64,000 bases of DNA from Candidatus Thiosymbion ectosymbiont of Catanema sp. Cochon2018 (GCA_011392765.1 WYCW01000006.1:85427-149426), one strand, 5' to 3'. Positions 45,833-55,099 are shown, numbered from the stretch's first letter. Notes: generated from the sequence alone by a model not told the origin. Program-made: numbers and translations.

Positions 45833-47749
45833 GTGGACCAGATCGGAGATATCCTCGGTCCTGCTGGAGTGCTCTCCGAGCGCCTGGCGGGCTATCGCCA
45901 TCGTCCCCAGCAACAGGCCATGGCGGAGGCGGTGGCCGCTGCCCTGAAAGCCGGCGAGACCCTCATCTGCGAGGCCGGCACCGGCACGGGTAAGACCTTC
46001 GCTTACCTGGTCCCGGCCCTGCTTTCGGGGCGTAAGGTTCTGGTCTCCACCGGAACACGCAATCTTCAGGACCAGCTCTTCCACCGCGATCTGCCGGTGG
46101 TCCGCGAGGTCCTGAAGGTCCCCGCGCGCATCGCCATGCTCAAGGGGCGGGGGAATTATCTGTGCCGCTATCGGTTGGATGCGGCCCTGCAGGATCACCG
46201 GCGCCGGTTCGCGGCACTACGCCGACAGCTACTTCGGGTGCGCGACTGGGCCGCGGTGACCCGCAGCGGCGACGTGGCCGAGCTCGATCTGCCGGAAGAT
46301 GCCCCCGTGTGGCCGGCGGTGACCTCCAACGGCGACAACTGCCTGGGTCAGAGCTGCCCGGAATGGGGCCGTTGCCACCTGGTCGAGGCCCGCCGCCGGG
46401 CCCAGGGGGCGGACCTGGTGGTCATCAACCACCATCTGTTGTGCGCGGACCTCTCGCTGCGGGACGAGGGCTTCGGTGAGATCCTCCCCGGTGCGGACTG
46501 CTACATTGTCGATGAGGCCCATCAGTTGCCGGATGTGGCGGGCAGCTTTTTCGGTATGGCGGTCAGCGGCCGCCAACTGCTGGATCTGACCAGGGACCTG
46601 GAGCTCGAGTACCGGCGCGAGGCGGGTGATGCCCCTGCGCTCCTCGAGCGCGCCGATGATCTGCGCCACGGGGTCCTCGACCTGCGCCTGAGCCTGGGCG
46701 AGGAGACCCAGATCCGGCGGGGACCCTGGCGCGAGCTGATGGAGGACCCTGACTCGATCCGGGCGCTGGAGATAGTGCGCACCCGGCTGAGCGACCTGCA
46801 CGCCGCCCTCGCTGCCTTGCAGGGGAGAAGCAAGGGGCTCGATAGCTGTCTGGCCCGCAGCGCCGAATTCGTCCGGCGTCTTACCCTCCTGGCAGAGGGC
46901 GACGAGTCGGAGGACATCCGTTGGTATGAGACCCAGGGCAAGGGCTTTCGGCTCCACCAGACGCCGTTACAGGTGGCGGACATCTTTCAGGCCCATCTGG
47001 CACAGCGCCCGACAGTCTGGGTCTTTACCTCCGCGACCTTGGCCGTGGGCGAGCGGTTCGATCACTTCGCTCGCCAGCTCGGCATCGGCGACGCCCGCAT
47101 GGAACGCTGGGAAAGCCCCTTCGATTATGGCCGTCAGGCCCTATGGTTCGTACCCAGGGGTATGCCGGATCCTACCACCGGGGTTTACGGCACGGCGGTC
47201 GTGGAGCTGGCGGCACAGATCCTCGAATCCAGCCGCGGCCGTGCCTTTCTGCTCTTCACCAGCCACCGGGCACTGCGTGCGGCCGCGCACTGGCTGGAAT
47301 CCCGTATCCCGTATCCGTTGCTGGTACAGGGCAGCGCCCCGCGGGCCGAGCTGCTGGAGCGCTTCCGGCGTCTGGGCAATGCCGTATTGCTCGGAACCGC
47401 GAGCTTTTGGGAAGGGGTGGACGTGCGTGGGGAGGCCTTGTCCTGCGTCATCATCGACAAGCTGCCCTTCGCCTCTCCGGGGGACCCGGTCCTCGCCGCC
47501 CGCATCGATGCCCTGCGGCGGCGAGGCGGCAATCCCTTTCGGGACCTGCAGTTGCCCCAGGCGGTCATCGCCCTCAAGCAAGGGGCGGGGCGTCTCATCC
47601 GGGATGTCCGGGATCGCGGCGTGCTGGTGGTCTGCGACCCGCGTTTGCTGAGCCGTTCTTACGGCCATGCCTTTCTCGCCAGTCTCCCCCCCATGCTCCG
47701 CTCCCGGGACCTGCGGGACGTGCAACGCTTCTTCGCGGCGGATGCCTAA
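45833..47749 (+). CDS. ATP-dependent helicase, DinG/YoaA (XPD-like) family
   Basis: A 638-residue SF2 helicase with an Fe-S domain. Walker A EAGTGTGKTFAYLVP near residue 45, conserved cysteines around CLGQSCPEWGRCHLVEA, the box VDEAHQLP, and the C-terminal motor with LLFTSHRALRAA, ASFWEGVDV and QGAGRLIR. It unwinds DNA in repair. I favour GTG 45833 (VDQIGDILGP); TTG 45809 would start inside repeat sequence and add eight residues (…RDPNLYK). YoaA-like is more likely than true DinG on context, but not settled. Confidence 0.88.
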   Translation: MDQIGDILGPAGVLSERLAGYRHRPQQQAMAEAVAAALKAGETLICEAGTGTGKTFAYLVPALLSGRKVLVSTGTRNLQDQLFHRDLPVVREVLKVPARIAMLKGRGNYLCRYRLDAALQDHRRRFAALRRQLLRVRDWAAVTRSGDVAELDLPEDAPVWPAVTSNGDNCLGQSCPEWGRCHLVEARRRAQGADLVVINHHLLCADLSLRDEGFGEILPGADCYIVDEAHQLPDVAGSFFGMAVSGRQLLDLTRDLELEYRREAGDAPALLERADDLRHGVLDLRLSLGEETQIRRGPWRELMEDPDSIRALEIVRTRLSDLHAALAALQGRSKGLDSCLARSAEFVRRLTLLAEGDESEDIRWYETQGKGFRLHQTPLQVADIFQAHLAQRPTVWVFTSATLAVGERFDHFARQLGIGDARMERWESPFDYGRQALWFVPRGMPDPTTGVYGTAVVELAAQILESSRGRAFLLFTSHRALRAAAHWLESRIPYPLLVQGSAPRAELLERFRRLGNAVLLGTASFWEGVDVRGEALSCVIIDKLPFASPGDPVLAARIDALRRRGGNPFRDLQLPQAVIALKQGAGRLIRDVRDRGVLVVCDPRLLSRSYGHAFLASLPPMLRSRDLRDVQRFFAADA

Positions 47750-47758
47750 TCCGCTTTC

Positions 47759-48127
47759 TCATCGGGAATTGCCGACCTGGTGAGATGGGCGGGCGTCTGC
47801 CGACGCAGCCTTGCCCAAGACCTCGGAGGCCCACCGATTGATACTCTGTTTGCGTACTTGTGCGGCCGTTGCCACGGCTGCATGGATATCCGGGCTTATA
47901 CGCAGCATCAGATTTCCGGAGTACGGCCGTTGCGGAGTCTCACCGCGCTGTGCGCAAACCGCCAGATAGTGATCGACTGCCTCATGGAAGGCGGTCTTCA
48001 GCTCGGCTACCGTTGTGGCCTGGAAGCTGGCGATATCGCGAATGCCGGCCAGATGGCCGACGAAAATTGCATCGTCATCGTCGTACTCGATACGGGCCGT
48101 ATATCCGTTATAGGTCATACTATTCAT
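47759..48127 (-). CDS. HicB-family antitoxin-like protein
   Basis: A 122-residue protein with a degraded-RNase-H fold N-terminus (YNGYTARIEYDDDDAIFVGHLAGI then ATTVAELKTAFHEAVDHYL) and a ribbon-helix-helix end (GNLMLRISPDIHAAVATAAQVRKQSINRWASEVL). Typical HicB. I see no hicA next to it on either side, so it is an orphan or a regulator. Confidence 0.88.
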   Translation of the reverse strand: MNSMTYNGYTARIEYDDDDAIFVGHLAGIRDIASFQATTVAELKTAFHEAVDHYLAVCAQRGETPQRPYSGNLMLRISPDIHAAVATAAQVRKQSINRWASEVLGKAASADARPSHQVGNSR

Positions 48128-48189
48128 TTGTAAGAACTGGTTCCGTCATGGCTTAAGCAAATTACCAATGTGTTACAAAACCCTATCGC

Positions 48190-48792
48190 CTAACGTGCGT
48201 TCGGCGTCTGTTTCCGGTTTGCGGTGGTCTGTCCGGTGGATGGTGCTTCGATTGTCCGGACCGGTTTTTCGGTACGTGGCAATAGCTTACCGATACCCAA
48301 CCCCAACCGGTCCTGGCGAGCACGCAGGCCATACCCCAAGGCAGCACCGCCCGCCGTGGTCAGGGTGAGCAGGCCCAGGGTTACAAACTGCGTCAGCATC
48401 ACGACTATGCCCAACCCGGCCGCCCCGCCAAGCACCAGGCTGGTCTTTAGATTGCCGCCCGGGGATGCGCCTTGCCGTTCCCGGGAGACCCGCTGCCGGC
48501 TGTTCTTGACTTCTTTGACCTTCTCTCGCTCCGCGCGTACCCGGATTTTCTCACGTTCGCGCGCAAAGCCTTCTCGCGCCCGTGACAGCGCCTGCCTGCG
48601 CGTCCCTTCGGCCATGGAAGTGAACCAAAAAGCGGTCAACGCACCGATGGCCAGATTGAGCAATAAAAAGAGGAGCCCGGTCTGTTCCAGATCGGTGCGA
48701 TAGGCGGTGACCACCAGCAACACGGTGACGCCTTGGACGACCAGGACGCCGATCAGATATTTGAGGAAACCGGTCAAGCTGAACGGTAGCAT
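48190..48792 (-). CDS. Hypothetical membrane protein
   Basis: About 200 residues from MLPFSLTGF. Two N-terminal membrane helices (FLKYLIGVLVVQGVTVLLVV; LLFLLLNLAIGALTAFWF), a charged helical middle (REGFAREREKIRVRAEREKV) and one or two further hydrophobic segments (SLVLGGAAGLGIVVMLTQFV). No family recognised. It diverges from the acyltransferase gene with about 40 bp between starts, so they share a control region. Upstream in-frame starts exist (48888). Confidence 0.7.
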   Translation of the reverse strand: MLPFSLTGFLKYLIGVLVVQGVTVLLVVTAYRTDLEQTGLLFLLLNLAIGALTAFWFTSMAEGTRRQALSRAREGFAREREKIRVRAEREKVKEVKNSRQRVSRERQGASPGGNLKTSLVLGGAAGLGIVVMLTQFVTLGLLTLTTAGGAALGYGLRARQDRLGLGIGKLLPRTEKPVRTIEAPSTGQTTANRKQTPNAR

Positions 48793-48831
48793 TGGAATTT
48801 GAGAAAATTCTCGTGGAAACATCGGACCCGT

Positions 48832-49785
48832 ATGGTAGCCATGTATCGGAAGGTAGCGGCGGAACAGGATAGGGCAGGACACGGGCAACGCTGCCCTGTT
48901 ACCTTGCGCGAACGCTTTGCGCTAGTGGTGTTGCGGGCCATATCCCGGCTTCCCCTGTCCTGGGTCCATCGGCTCGGGACCGGCGTCGGTTGGCTGATGT
49001 TGAAAATTCCCAACAAGCAACGTCGCAATGCCCTGATCAACATTCGGCTCTGTTTCCCGCACCTCGAAGTTGGTCAAGCCCTGGCCTTTTGCCGACGGTC
49101 ATTCTTCGAATACGGCAAGACCTATAGCGAGGTCGCTTACCTGTGGCTCCGTCCGGCCCGGCAGGTTCTATCGCTGGTGCGTGAGGTTTCGGGCGGTGAG
49201 TTATTGTGCCGCGACGACGGGCGCGGGGTAATCGTTTTGTCCCCGCACTTGGGCGCCTGGGAGTTGGCGGGGCTGTATCTTTCGGCTCAGGGACCCACAA
49301 CGACGCTCTACAAACCTCAACCCGAGCTGGACTGGTTGATACGCGAGGCCCGGGGGCGGATCGGCGCCAAGCTGGTTCCGACCGATCCGCGGGGAATCCG
49401 CAGGCTGATTCAGGCCCTGAGGCGCGGGGAGTACGTCGGGATTCTCCCCGACCAGGAGCCCAAGGTGAACCCCGGATCGGTGTTTGCCCCCTTCTTCGGC
49501 GTTCCCGCCTTGACCATGCTCCTGATCAATCGGTTGGCACAGAAAACAGGCGCCCGCGTGATTTTTCTGTTCGCGGTGCGGTCGCCGCGCGCCGAGGGCT
49601 TCCACATCCATTGCCTGCCGGCACCCGTGGGGATCGATTCCGAAGACGAAACCACCGCTGCGACGGCCCTCAATCGAGGTATCGAAGACGCCGTCAACAC
49701 CTGTCCGGAGCAATACCTCTGGACCTATAAGCGCTTCCGCAGGCGTCCGCCGGGTATGCCGAAGCTCTACCAGGGACCGCTGTAA
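48832..49785 (+). CDS. Lysophospholipid/lipid A acyltransferase (LpxL/HtrB family)
   Basis: A 317-residue protein of the LpxL/LpxM-type acyltransferases that add secondary acyl chains to lipid A. The HX4D/E active-site motif is HLGAWE, followed by the GILPDQEPKV segment typical of the family. A hydrophobic N-terminal helix (ALVVLRAISRLPLSWV) anchors it to the inner membrane. Starts at ATG 48832 or 48841 are equally plausible. Confidence 0.87.
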   Translation: MVAMYRKVAAEQDRAGHGQRCPVTLRERFALVVLRAISRLPLSWVHRLGTGVGWLMLKIPNKQRRNALINIRLCFPHLEVGQALAFCRRSFFEYGKTYSEVAYLWLRPARQVLSLVREVSGGELLCRDDGRGVIVLSPHLGAWELAGLYLSAQGPTTTLYKPQPELDWLIREARGRIGAKLVPTDPRGIRRLIQALRRGEYVGILPDQEPKVNPGSVFAPFFGVPALTMLLINRLAQKTGARVIFLFAVRSPRAEGFHIHCLPAPVGIDSEDETTAATALNRGIEDAVNTCPEQYLWTYKRFRRRPPGMPKLYQGPL

Positions 49786-49835
49786 ACAAAAGGCGGCGGC
49801 TGGATGCGCGTCCGATTGCCGCAATTGATCGGAGG

Positions 49836-50168
49836 CTACTTGACCTCGGCCGTGGCTGAGCCACTCTCGCCCTTGTTATCGGTCCAGGAGATCTGAACGG
49901 TATCGCCCTCCTTGGCACCCTTGAACCTGAAGGCAAGGTAGGGGTTCTTGGATACCCCGCCGCTCCACAGGGCCTTCATCACCTCCTTTTCCTTCCAGGT
50001 GCAGACCACTTCCCGGATGAAGTGGGCAGGGATAAGCTCACCCGTCTTTTGGTCTTTGCGCCGCCCGGTTTCCATGGGGTGACTTATCAGCGTCTTTACT
50101 TCGGTTACAGTATCCCCCGTAACAGCATCCTTCTTGAGTCTGGCGCGAATCTTGATCGATTTTTCCAT
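49836..50168 (-). CDS. soxZ: Thiosulfate-oxidation carrier subunit SoxZ
   Basis: A 110-residue SoxZ (IKIRARLKKD…EVKTLISHPMETGRR, then HFIREVVCTWKEKEVM), which pairs with SoxY in the periplasmic Sox carrier complex. No signal peptide, as expected: it travels with SoxY. It follows soxY by 38 bp on the minus strand. Confidence 0.95.
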   Translation of the reverse strand: MEKSIKIRARLKKDAVTGDTVTEVKTLISHPMETGRRKDQKTGELIPAHFIREVVCTWKEKEVMKALWSGGVSKNPYLAFRFKGAKEGDTVQISWTDNKGESGSATAEVK

Positions 50169-50206
50169 CGTTACCTCTCACCTCGGTATTCGTTTAATGA
50201 GGGGGA

Positions 50207-50686
50207 TCAGCCGCCGCAACCGCCGATAGTCACCTTGACTTCCTTGGACGCGCTCATGACCTTGTCTCCGGCCTTGACGAGAACCACGACGGTTGCCGTC
50301 TTGGCCATCTTGATGCGAGTCGCCGCATAGCCGAGCGCGCCCTCGCCCAGGTTGAAGGAAGCGACGAGAGGTGCCTGATTGCCGGTGGCGATGATCGAGA
50401 TGGATTCGATGCCTTCCATTTGGGACTCTACGGTCACCGGGACCACGGCGCCGTTCTCGGCAATGTCCGGAGCCTTGATCTTGACGTTTGCGCTGGTTTC
50501 ATGGGTAGCAGTGCCCAGCAGCTCCTTCAGGGCATCATCCACCTGCTCGGCCGTGAAGGCACTCTCCGGCCAGGCCGCCAGCAGGGCCCGCGGCATGAGC
50601 AGACCGGTTCCCACCGCGGCACCGACCGCGCCCACGGTCAACGACCCCTTCAGCAGGATTCTGCGTTTTGCATCAGTCATCGCCAA
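50207..50686 (-). CDS. soxY: Thiosulfate-oxidation carrier subunit SoxY
   Basis: A 159-residue SoxY with a Tat signal (KRRILLKGSLTVGAVGAA) and the C-terminal GGCGG swinging-arm motif whose Cys carries sulfur intermediates. First gene of a soxYZ pair; other sox genes are not in the window. Start at 50686 (MAMTDAKRR) or 50680. Confidence 0.95.
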   Translation of the reverse strand: MAMTDAKRRILLKGSLTVGAVGAAVGTGLLMPRALLAAWPESAFTAEQVDDALKELLGTATHETSANVKIKAPDIAENGAVVPVTVESQMEGIESISIIATGNQAPLVASFNLGEGALGYAATRIKMAKTATVVVLVKAGDKVMSASKEVKVTIGGCGG

Positions 50687-50859
50687 TCTCCAGTCGAGAA
50701 ACAGTTGAAGGTTATGGGTTGGATTCCCACCGAAGGTCCGGTTATCTTCGACCCCTACGGGCCCACTCTCGTTGCGGAAAGATATCCTGTGTGAGCACGG
50801 GAAACGAGAGTTTCGGTAAGCTTAACCCAACTCAATACCCACTGAAAGAGGATTACGCC

Positions 50860-51222
50860 ATGACCGTCTGCAAAGAAATCAAGAGCTTCTCCCGTGCCCA
50901 CGAACACATTGCGGACCTGTTCTCCGTGCTGGCCCTCGTACTGCTTTTCGCGACCGTCTGGGCCGTCCTCGAATACCATCAGGTCCTGCTCGAGTGGTGG
51001 CATCACAACATGGCCCTCAACACCGTCTTCCTGGTCGCGGCATTGGTGCTGGACGTATTCCTCGTCCTCGGCTTTCTGGCGGTCGGCTCCGCCCGCTTCG
51101 GCGATGACGACGAAAAGTGCTTCGGCACCTTCCGTGGGCGGCGCGGTACCCTCGGAAAACCCTTCGGCGCCTTCCGCGCCTGGCTTCACCACATGGAAAA
51201 CGTCGGTAAGAAGCATCGTTGA
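50860..51222 (+). CDS. Small two-helix membrane protein
   Basis: A 120-residue protein with two membrane helices (FSVLALVLLFATVWAVLEY; LNTVFLVAALVLDVFLVLGF) and a basic C-terminal tail. GAAAGAGG lies before ATG 50860. Divergent from soxYZ. No family recognised. Confidence 0.7.
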   Translation: MTVCKEIKSFSRAHEHIADLFSVLALVLLFATVWAVLEYHQVLLEWWHHNMALNTVFLVAALVLDVFLVLGFLAVGSARFGDDDEKCFGTFRGRRGTLGKPFGAFRAWLHHMENVGKKHR

Positions 51223-51236
51223 AGTAAGCACCTATT

Positions 51237-51312
51237 AGTGTTCCAATTTTGTTGTCGTCGAGTAGAGGGAACCTTGAAAAATTCCCTCCCTGGGATTTTT
51301 CAAGGCGCCCGG
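51237..51312. mobile_element. Truncated IS1-type MITE
   Basis: Left end TTAGTGTTCCAATTTTGTTG and the internal hairpin CCTTGAAAAAT…ATTTTTCAAGG match the complete element at 63043-63151; the right end is missing. The hairpin may serve as terminator for the convergent genes on either side. Confidence 0.7.
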
Positions 51313-51320
51313 TAAAGAAT

Positions 51321-52292
51321 TCAGAGCAGCCCCTTCTCCTTCCAGAACTTCTCGGCACCCGGATGCAGGGGAGTGATGATACCGTTGAGACCGGTCTCCA
51401 AACCCATTTCCTTAAAAGTCTTTTTCTGACCGGCCATATAGGTGAGCCCCTCGTCCGTATAGATTTTGGACAACAGATCGTAAACGATCTCATCCGCAAC
51501 CTCGGCGTTGGCGACCCACAGGGCCGAATCCTGGAAGGAGGCGACGTCTCGATCAACGCCCTGGTAGGTTCCCGCCGGAATCTTGATGCGGGTGAAATAG
51601 GGATATTTCTCGTAGAAGCCGCTCTCGCGGGCGTCTTGGTCCACATCGATGAGAGCGATGTCGTTGGTCCGGGCGGCCATCATCACCGCGCCGGAGGGAA
51701 AGCCGGTAAACAGCCAGAAGGTATCGAGCTGGCGGTTGCCGAAGGCGTTGGCGGCATCGTTGTAGCCGATGGCGTTGCGCTTGATCTTATCCCAGATACC
51801 CAGGTGGGTGAAAAAGAGCTCACAGTTGGCGAAGGCGCCCGAGCCCGCGTTACCCACGCCGACCTTTTTGCCTTGCAAGTCCTTCACGCGGGTGATTCCG
51901 GAGTCCTTGCGCACGACCAGCTGAGCGGGTGATCCGTAGAGGTAAGCGACCGCCAGTACGTTTTCGTATTTTCTCTCGTCATTTTTCAATTCGCCTTCGC
52001 GGCCGAGATGCACGTGTCCGGAGAAAACCACGCCGAACTGCATCTTACCGGCGTTCACCTTGCGCAGGTTCTCGATCGATCCGGCGGAGGACTGGGCCTT
52101 GACCCGGTAGGTTTCGGATTCCTTGACGGGCCCGTAGGTCTGGATCGAGTTCGCGACGATCTGGAAGGTGCCGCCCGCGGGGCCGCCGCCGAACACGATA
52201 CGTTCGGCGGCCAAACCGACGGAGGGGATGGCGAGCATACAGGCCAGCAGTACGGCACCGGCGGTAAGGATCATTCTCGGCTTCATCTTCAT
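51321..52292 (-). CDS. TAXI-family TRAP transporter solute-binding protein
   Basis: About 323 residues with a signal peptide (MKMKPRMILTAGAVLLACML, cleaved near GLAAER). The TAXI pattern FGGGPAGGTFQIVANSIQTY, SAGSIENLRKVNAGKMQFGV and VGVGNAGSGAFANCELFF is clear. It binds a solute in the periplasm for a TRAP transporter; no TRAP membrane genes are adjacent. I start at 52292. Confidence 0.9.
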   Translation of the reverse strand: MKMKPRMILTAGAVLLACMLAIPSVGLAAERIVFGGGPAGGTFQIVANSIQTYGPVKESETYRVKAQSSAGSIENLRKVNAGKMQFGVVFSGHVHLGREGELKNDERKYENVLAVAYLYGSPAQLVVRKDSGITRVKDLQGKKVGVGNAGSGAFANCELFFTHLGIWDKIKRNAIGYNDAANAFGNRQLDTFWLFTGFPSGAVMMAARTNDIALIDVDQDARESGFYEKYPYFTRIKIPAGTYQGVDRDVASFQDSALWVANAEVADEIVYDLLSKIYTDEGLTYMAGQKKTFKEMGLETGLNGIITPLHPGAEKFWKEKGLL

Positions 52293-52399
52293 GAGGGACT
52301 CCTCCGGCAGGTAATGTTTGCGATGGACGATGGGCAAAGAGACATGAGGTAAAACGGGAAGAAGGATCCGACGGGCCGGCGCGACCCGTTAAGCTCCGC

Positions 52400-52714
52400 T
52401 CAGGCCTTTGGACCGGACCGTTCGGCCAACTGGGCCTCGAGCCGACTGACCCGTTGCGCAAGTCCGGTCGGCTCGGGAACCTTGTTTACGAGTTGCCGAA
52501 AGGCGCTGTCCTGGATCCACCAATCCATACCGATCTCCTTGGCCTTGTCCACCGAGCAGATGACCAGCCGCAGCTGGATGGTCAGCAACTCGATGTCCAC
52601 CAGCTTGATCTTGATGTCGCCGGCAATCACTACGCCCTTGTCGAGCACGCGTTCGAGTACGTCGGCCAGATTGCTGGTTTCGAGCGAGTGTTTCAGTCCG
52701 CCCTGTGTCGCCAT
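52400..52714 (-). CDS. Gas-vesicle protein GvpA/GvpJ family
   Basis: A 104-residue protein whose N-terminal 70 residues match the gas-vesicle GvpA domain (NLADVLERVLDKGVVIAGDI, then VDIELLTIQLRLVICSVDKA). The C-terminal extension (TGLAQRVSRLEAQLAERSGP) suits a minor GvpJ-like protein rather than the main rib protein. I start at 52714 (MATQGG). Confidence 0.88.
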   Translation of the reverse strand: MATQGGLKHSLETSNLADVLERVLDKGVVIAGDIKIKLVDIELLTIQLRLVICSVDKAKEIGMDWWIQDSAFRQLVNKVPEPTGLAQRVSRLEAQLAERSGPKA

Positions 52715-52746
52715 ATCGTTTCTCCGGACGGCTTTGGTTTCGATTA

Positions 52747-53570
52747 GGTCCTGTTGATAGTTAGAGACTGTATAAGAACTAGCGAGGCTTCGCCTCAGAC
52801 CGACAAGGCGTGAGGCCCCAAAAGCCCCTCTCCCGTAAGGCCCCATCTCCTACGCCCAACCAGCCGTTGGAGAGCCGGGATAGGTCGAAATCGGGATCGG
52901 GATCGGGATCGCAATCGGAATCTCGATTTCGACCCCGATTTATGCACGGCACAAACTTGACTCATTTGTAAAGATGCGGGTCCCTCAAAGATCCTAGCGA
53001 GGTTTCACCTCAGACCGACGAGGCATGAGTCTTCTGTCAAGGAGGTAAAGATTTTTTATCCAAAGATTACGCAGATTTCCGCAGATTATTTCATTCTTAA
53101 TCTGCGAAAATCTGCGTAATCTGTGGACAAAAAAGAGATCGAAACGCTCAGCAAACCGCATCATTGAGTGCACGCAAAATTTGACTCATTTGTAAAGCTA
53201 CGGGTCCCTCAAGGAATCCTAGCGAGGCGTTGCCTCAGACCGACGAGGCGTGATCATCGCTCTCTCGCGATCGAAAACGGAACCGTGATCGTGGTCGTGA
53301 TCGTAGTCGTAATCGGAGACGCAAGGCAAAGCGGGCCTGGAAAACCTGATGGCTACGGGTTTCGACCCGGCACCTGGCCGGGACCTCTAGATTCCACGAT
53401 CGGCGAAAGTATTCTGTCTCTCCTACGGCGGCTTCGATCACGATCACGACAACGAAAGAGGTTAGACGTTTGCGAAATTTGACTCATTTGCACAAAATCC
53501 GGTCATTCAAGGAATCCTAGTAAATGCCAACAGGAGCTTAGTAGTCAGATTGCCGGGCGGATGACTTCAT
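52747..53570. repeat. Repeat block between gas-vesicle genes
   Basis: Holds two more copies of the GCGAGGCTTCGCCTCA … GGGTCCCTCAA module, a hexamer run of ATCGGG/ATCGGA units (about 52886-52940), a second CG-rich variant with GATCGTGGTCGTGATCGTAG (53283-53325), and a CTGCGTAATCTGTGGA repeat with its inverted partner (53060-53130). No gene seen. It splits the gvp genes. Confidence 0.75.
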
Positions 53571-53945
53571 CTAAAGCAGCTTACCCAGCGGCCCCAGATC
53601 GATGTTCAGGTCTTCTTCGGTCAACCCGAACGCCCGGCGCAGACGCTCGATCTCTTCGGTCTGCTTCATCAGGGCCAGGCCCAACCGCTCGATCTCATCG
53701 TCCGTGAGGGTGCCGGAATCCATGCGCCTGATGGCCTGACGCTCCAAAAGCTCGTGCAGTAGGCGTACCAGTGCCAGCACCAGCCGGCCGAGCCCGCTCT
53801 TGACGTCGTCATCGGACACATTGATGCGCGGAGTCATGCCCGTGACGGGTCGCTCCTCCGGCGGCGTTTCGGAACGCATGACGCGCGCGAAGTCGGACAT
53901 ATCCTCCGACAGGATCCGAGCATCCGCATTGCCGACGCGACTCAT
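53571..53945 (-). CDS. gvpK: Gas-vesicle protein GvpK
   Basis: A 124-residue GvpK: DDDVKSGLGRLVLALVRLLH, ERQAIRRMDSGTLTDDEIER, and the family ending DLNIDLGPLGKLL. GvpK is needed for gas-vesicle formation. It overlaps the upstream gvpA-family gene by 4 bp (ATGA). Confidence 0.93.
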   Translation of the reverse strand: MSRVGNADARILSEDMSDFARVMRSETPPEERPVTGMTPRINVSDDDVKSGLGRLVLALVRLLHELLERQAIRRMDSGTLTDDEIERLGLALMKQTEEIERLRRAFGLTEEDLNIDLGPLGKLL

Positions 53946-54148
53946 GGGGGTTCCTCCGGGTGGACCTCGACGCTGCGCAGTGCCGTGTCCAGGGAGGATA
54001 CCAGGACTCGCAGGCTCACGTAGATCAAGTCCACATTCGCCACCGAGATCGTGGCCTCACCGATGATGACGGCCCCTTTGTTGAGGATCCGATCCAGCAT
54101 CTCCGACAGGGCGATCTGTTCCTGGTCCGTATGGGGGTAGCGGGCCAT
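53942..54148 (-). CDS. Small gas-vesicle protein, GvpA family (GvpS/J-like)
   Basis: A 68-residue protein matching the GvpA fold (LSEMLDRILNKGAVIIGEAT, VDLIYVSLRVLVSSLDTAL). The sequence differs from the product at 52400, so it is another minor member. First gene of the pair with gvpK. The integron array starts about 290 bp upstream. Confidence 0.87.
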   Translation of the reverse strand: MARYPHTDQEQIALSEMLDRILNKGAVIIGEATISVANVDLIYVSLRVLVSSLDTALRSVEVHPEEPP

Positions 54149-54354
54149 GCGTCAGGGCCTCGGGTGGTTGATTATTGCGATTGTCAACACAGCGTTAAAG
54201 CGGCTTTTTGGGCTGACACATGGTGGCTATCGTTTGAGATCCAACACCTGTTATGTCATATTCGGTTTCGGCAAGCGCAGGAGAAAGGTAGAGGCCGCTT
54301 CTCGCAAGTGGCAGTCCATATGGGTGGGACCCTCAGTTCCTGGGGCCAACAATC

Positions 54355-54395
54355 ACAGGCCCCCGAGGTTTTCGACTTCGGGGGCCTCTTTACTA
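54355..54395. terminator. Hairpin at the gvp/integron boundary
   Basis: Stem AGGCCCCCGA / TTCGGGGGCCT with CTTTACT after it on the plus strand. Strong stem, short T-tract; a terminator facing either strand is possible. The rest of 54149-54437 shows no gene. Confidence 0.5.
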
Positions 54396-54437
54396 AGATT
54401 ACCAAAATCCGTATTGCCAACACTCAAAATTTCTGGC

Positions 54438-54525
54438 GGCTAACGTTACCCATAACCGGTCGAAAAAAGCAGAGTGAGGAACGAGCGGCGCTTTTTGCCG
54501 TTCGAGTGAATTTGCCTTGTTAGCT
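54438..54525 (-). repeat. Integron attC site a (array end)
   Basis: Read on the minus strand: core GCTAAC at one end, GTTAGCC at the other, with complementary inner arms (GGCAAAAAGCGCCGCTCG). It shares its core (GTTAGCTAAC) with the next attC, so no gene lies between; it is a gene-less tail of the array. Confidence 0.75.
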
Positions 54526-54625
54526 AACGGCTTGGCTCAGGCGCCCAATGCCGCGTGGCACCGAGCTTGAAACCTGCTGAGGAGCCGGACCGCGGCATTG
54601 GGTCGTCTGCAGCCGAATGTTAGGC
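54522..54625 (-). repeat. Integron attC site b
   Basis: Minus-strand GCCTAAC … CGTTAGC cores with near-palindromic arms CGACCCAATGCCGCG and CGCGGCATTGGGCG. A close copy lies at 58634-58732. It directly follows the 3' end of the gene at 54674. Confidence 0.85.
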
Positions 54626-54673
54626 GAATGATCTGTGAAAAACGACCCATCAATTGAGTCTGGCCCCTTTTCT

Positions 54674-55099
54674 TTAGGTTTTGGCGGCTTTTAACAACAA
54701 TTCATTTGATAGCGCATTGGCTGACTTAAAGGCTTCTTCCATATCGCGCCTATTAATGGATGGATCATCCTTCAACGCCTTATAGGTATGAAGTTCATGA
54801 ATCATCTTATTTCTAATTTTATTGAGACATACAGCCTTATCATATTGTTCCTTCGTAATAAAGCCAAGTACGTAAAGGCACTTAATGCCTTGGCTCAAAT
54901 TGATATCCTGTGAAACACCTTGAACATGAATAAATTCACTCATTTTCCGTTTTGGACCACACGCGAATATCAACGTGCGAACGCAAGACTCAAGATGCCC
55001 ATGCATAAGTTGAACACCCTCAAACAAGTAATCACCATAAAAAGCATCTAGCGCTTGCTTTTGGACATTGTTGCCGAGATCGAACTTATCATCATCCAT
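54674..55099 (-). CDS. Cassette protein with HEPN-like RX4H motif
   Basis: A 141-residue helical protein. The segment LNKIRNKMIHELHTY contains RNxxxH, the RX4-6H signature of HEPN/MltR-like and DUF4145-type proteins, many of which are RNases. AT-rich codons differ from the chromosome. Its 3' end lies next to attC b, as in integron cassettes. The toxin assignment is tentative. Confidence 0.65.
   Translation of the reverse strand: MDDDKFDLGNNVQKQALDAFYGDYLFEGVQLMHGHLESCVRTLIFACGPKRKMSEFIHVQGVSQDINLSQGIKCLYVLGFITKEQYDKAVCLNKIRNKMIHELHTYKALKDDPSINRRDMEEAFKSANALSNELLLKAAKT

Noticed and set aside
51249..51932. 227-codon plus-strand frame
   Set aside because: Shadow of the TAXI binding-protein gene.
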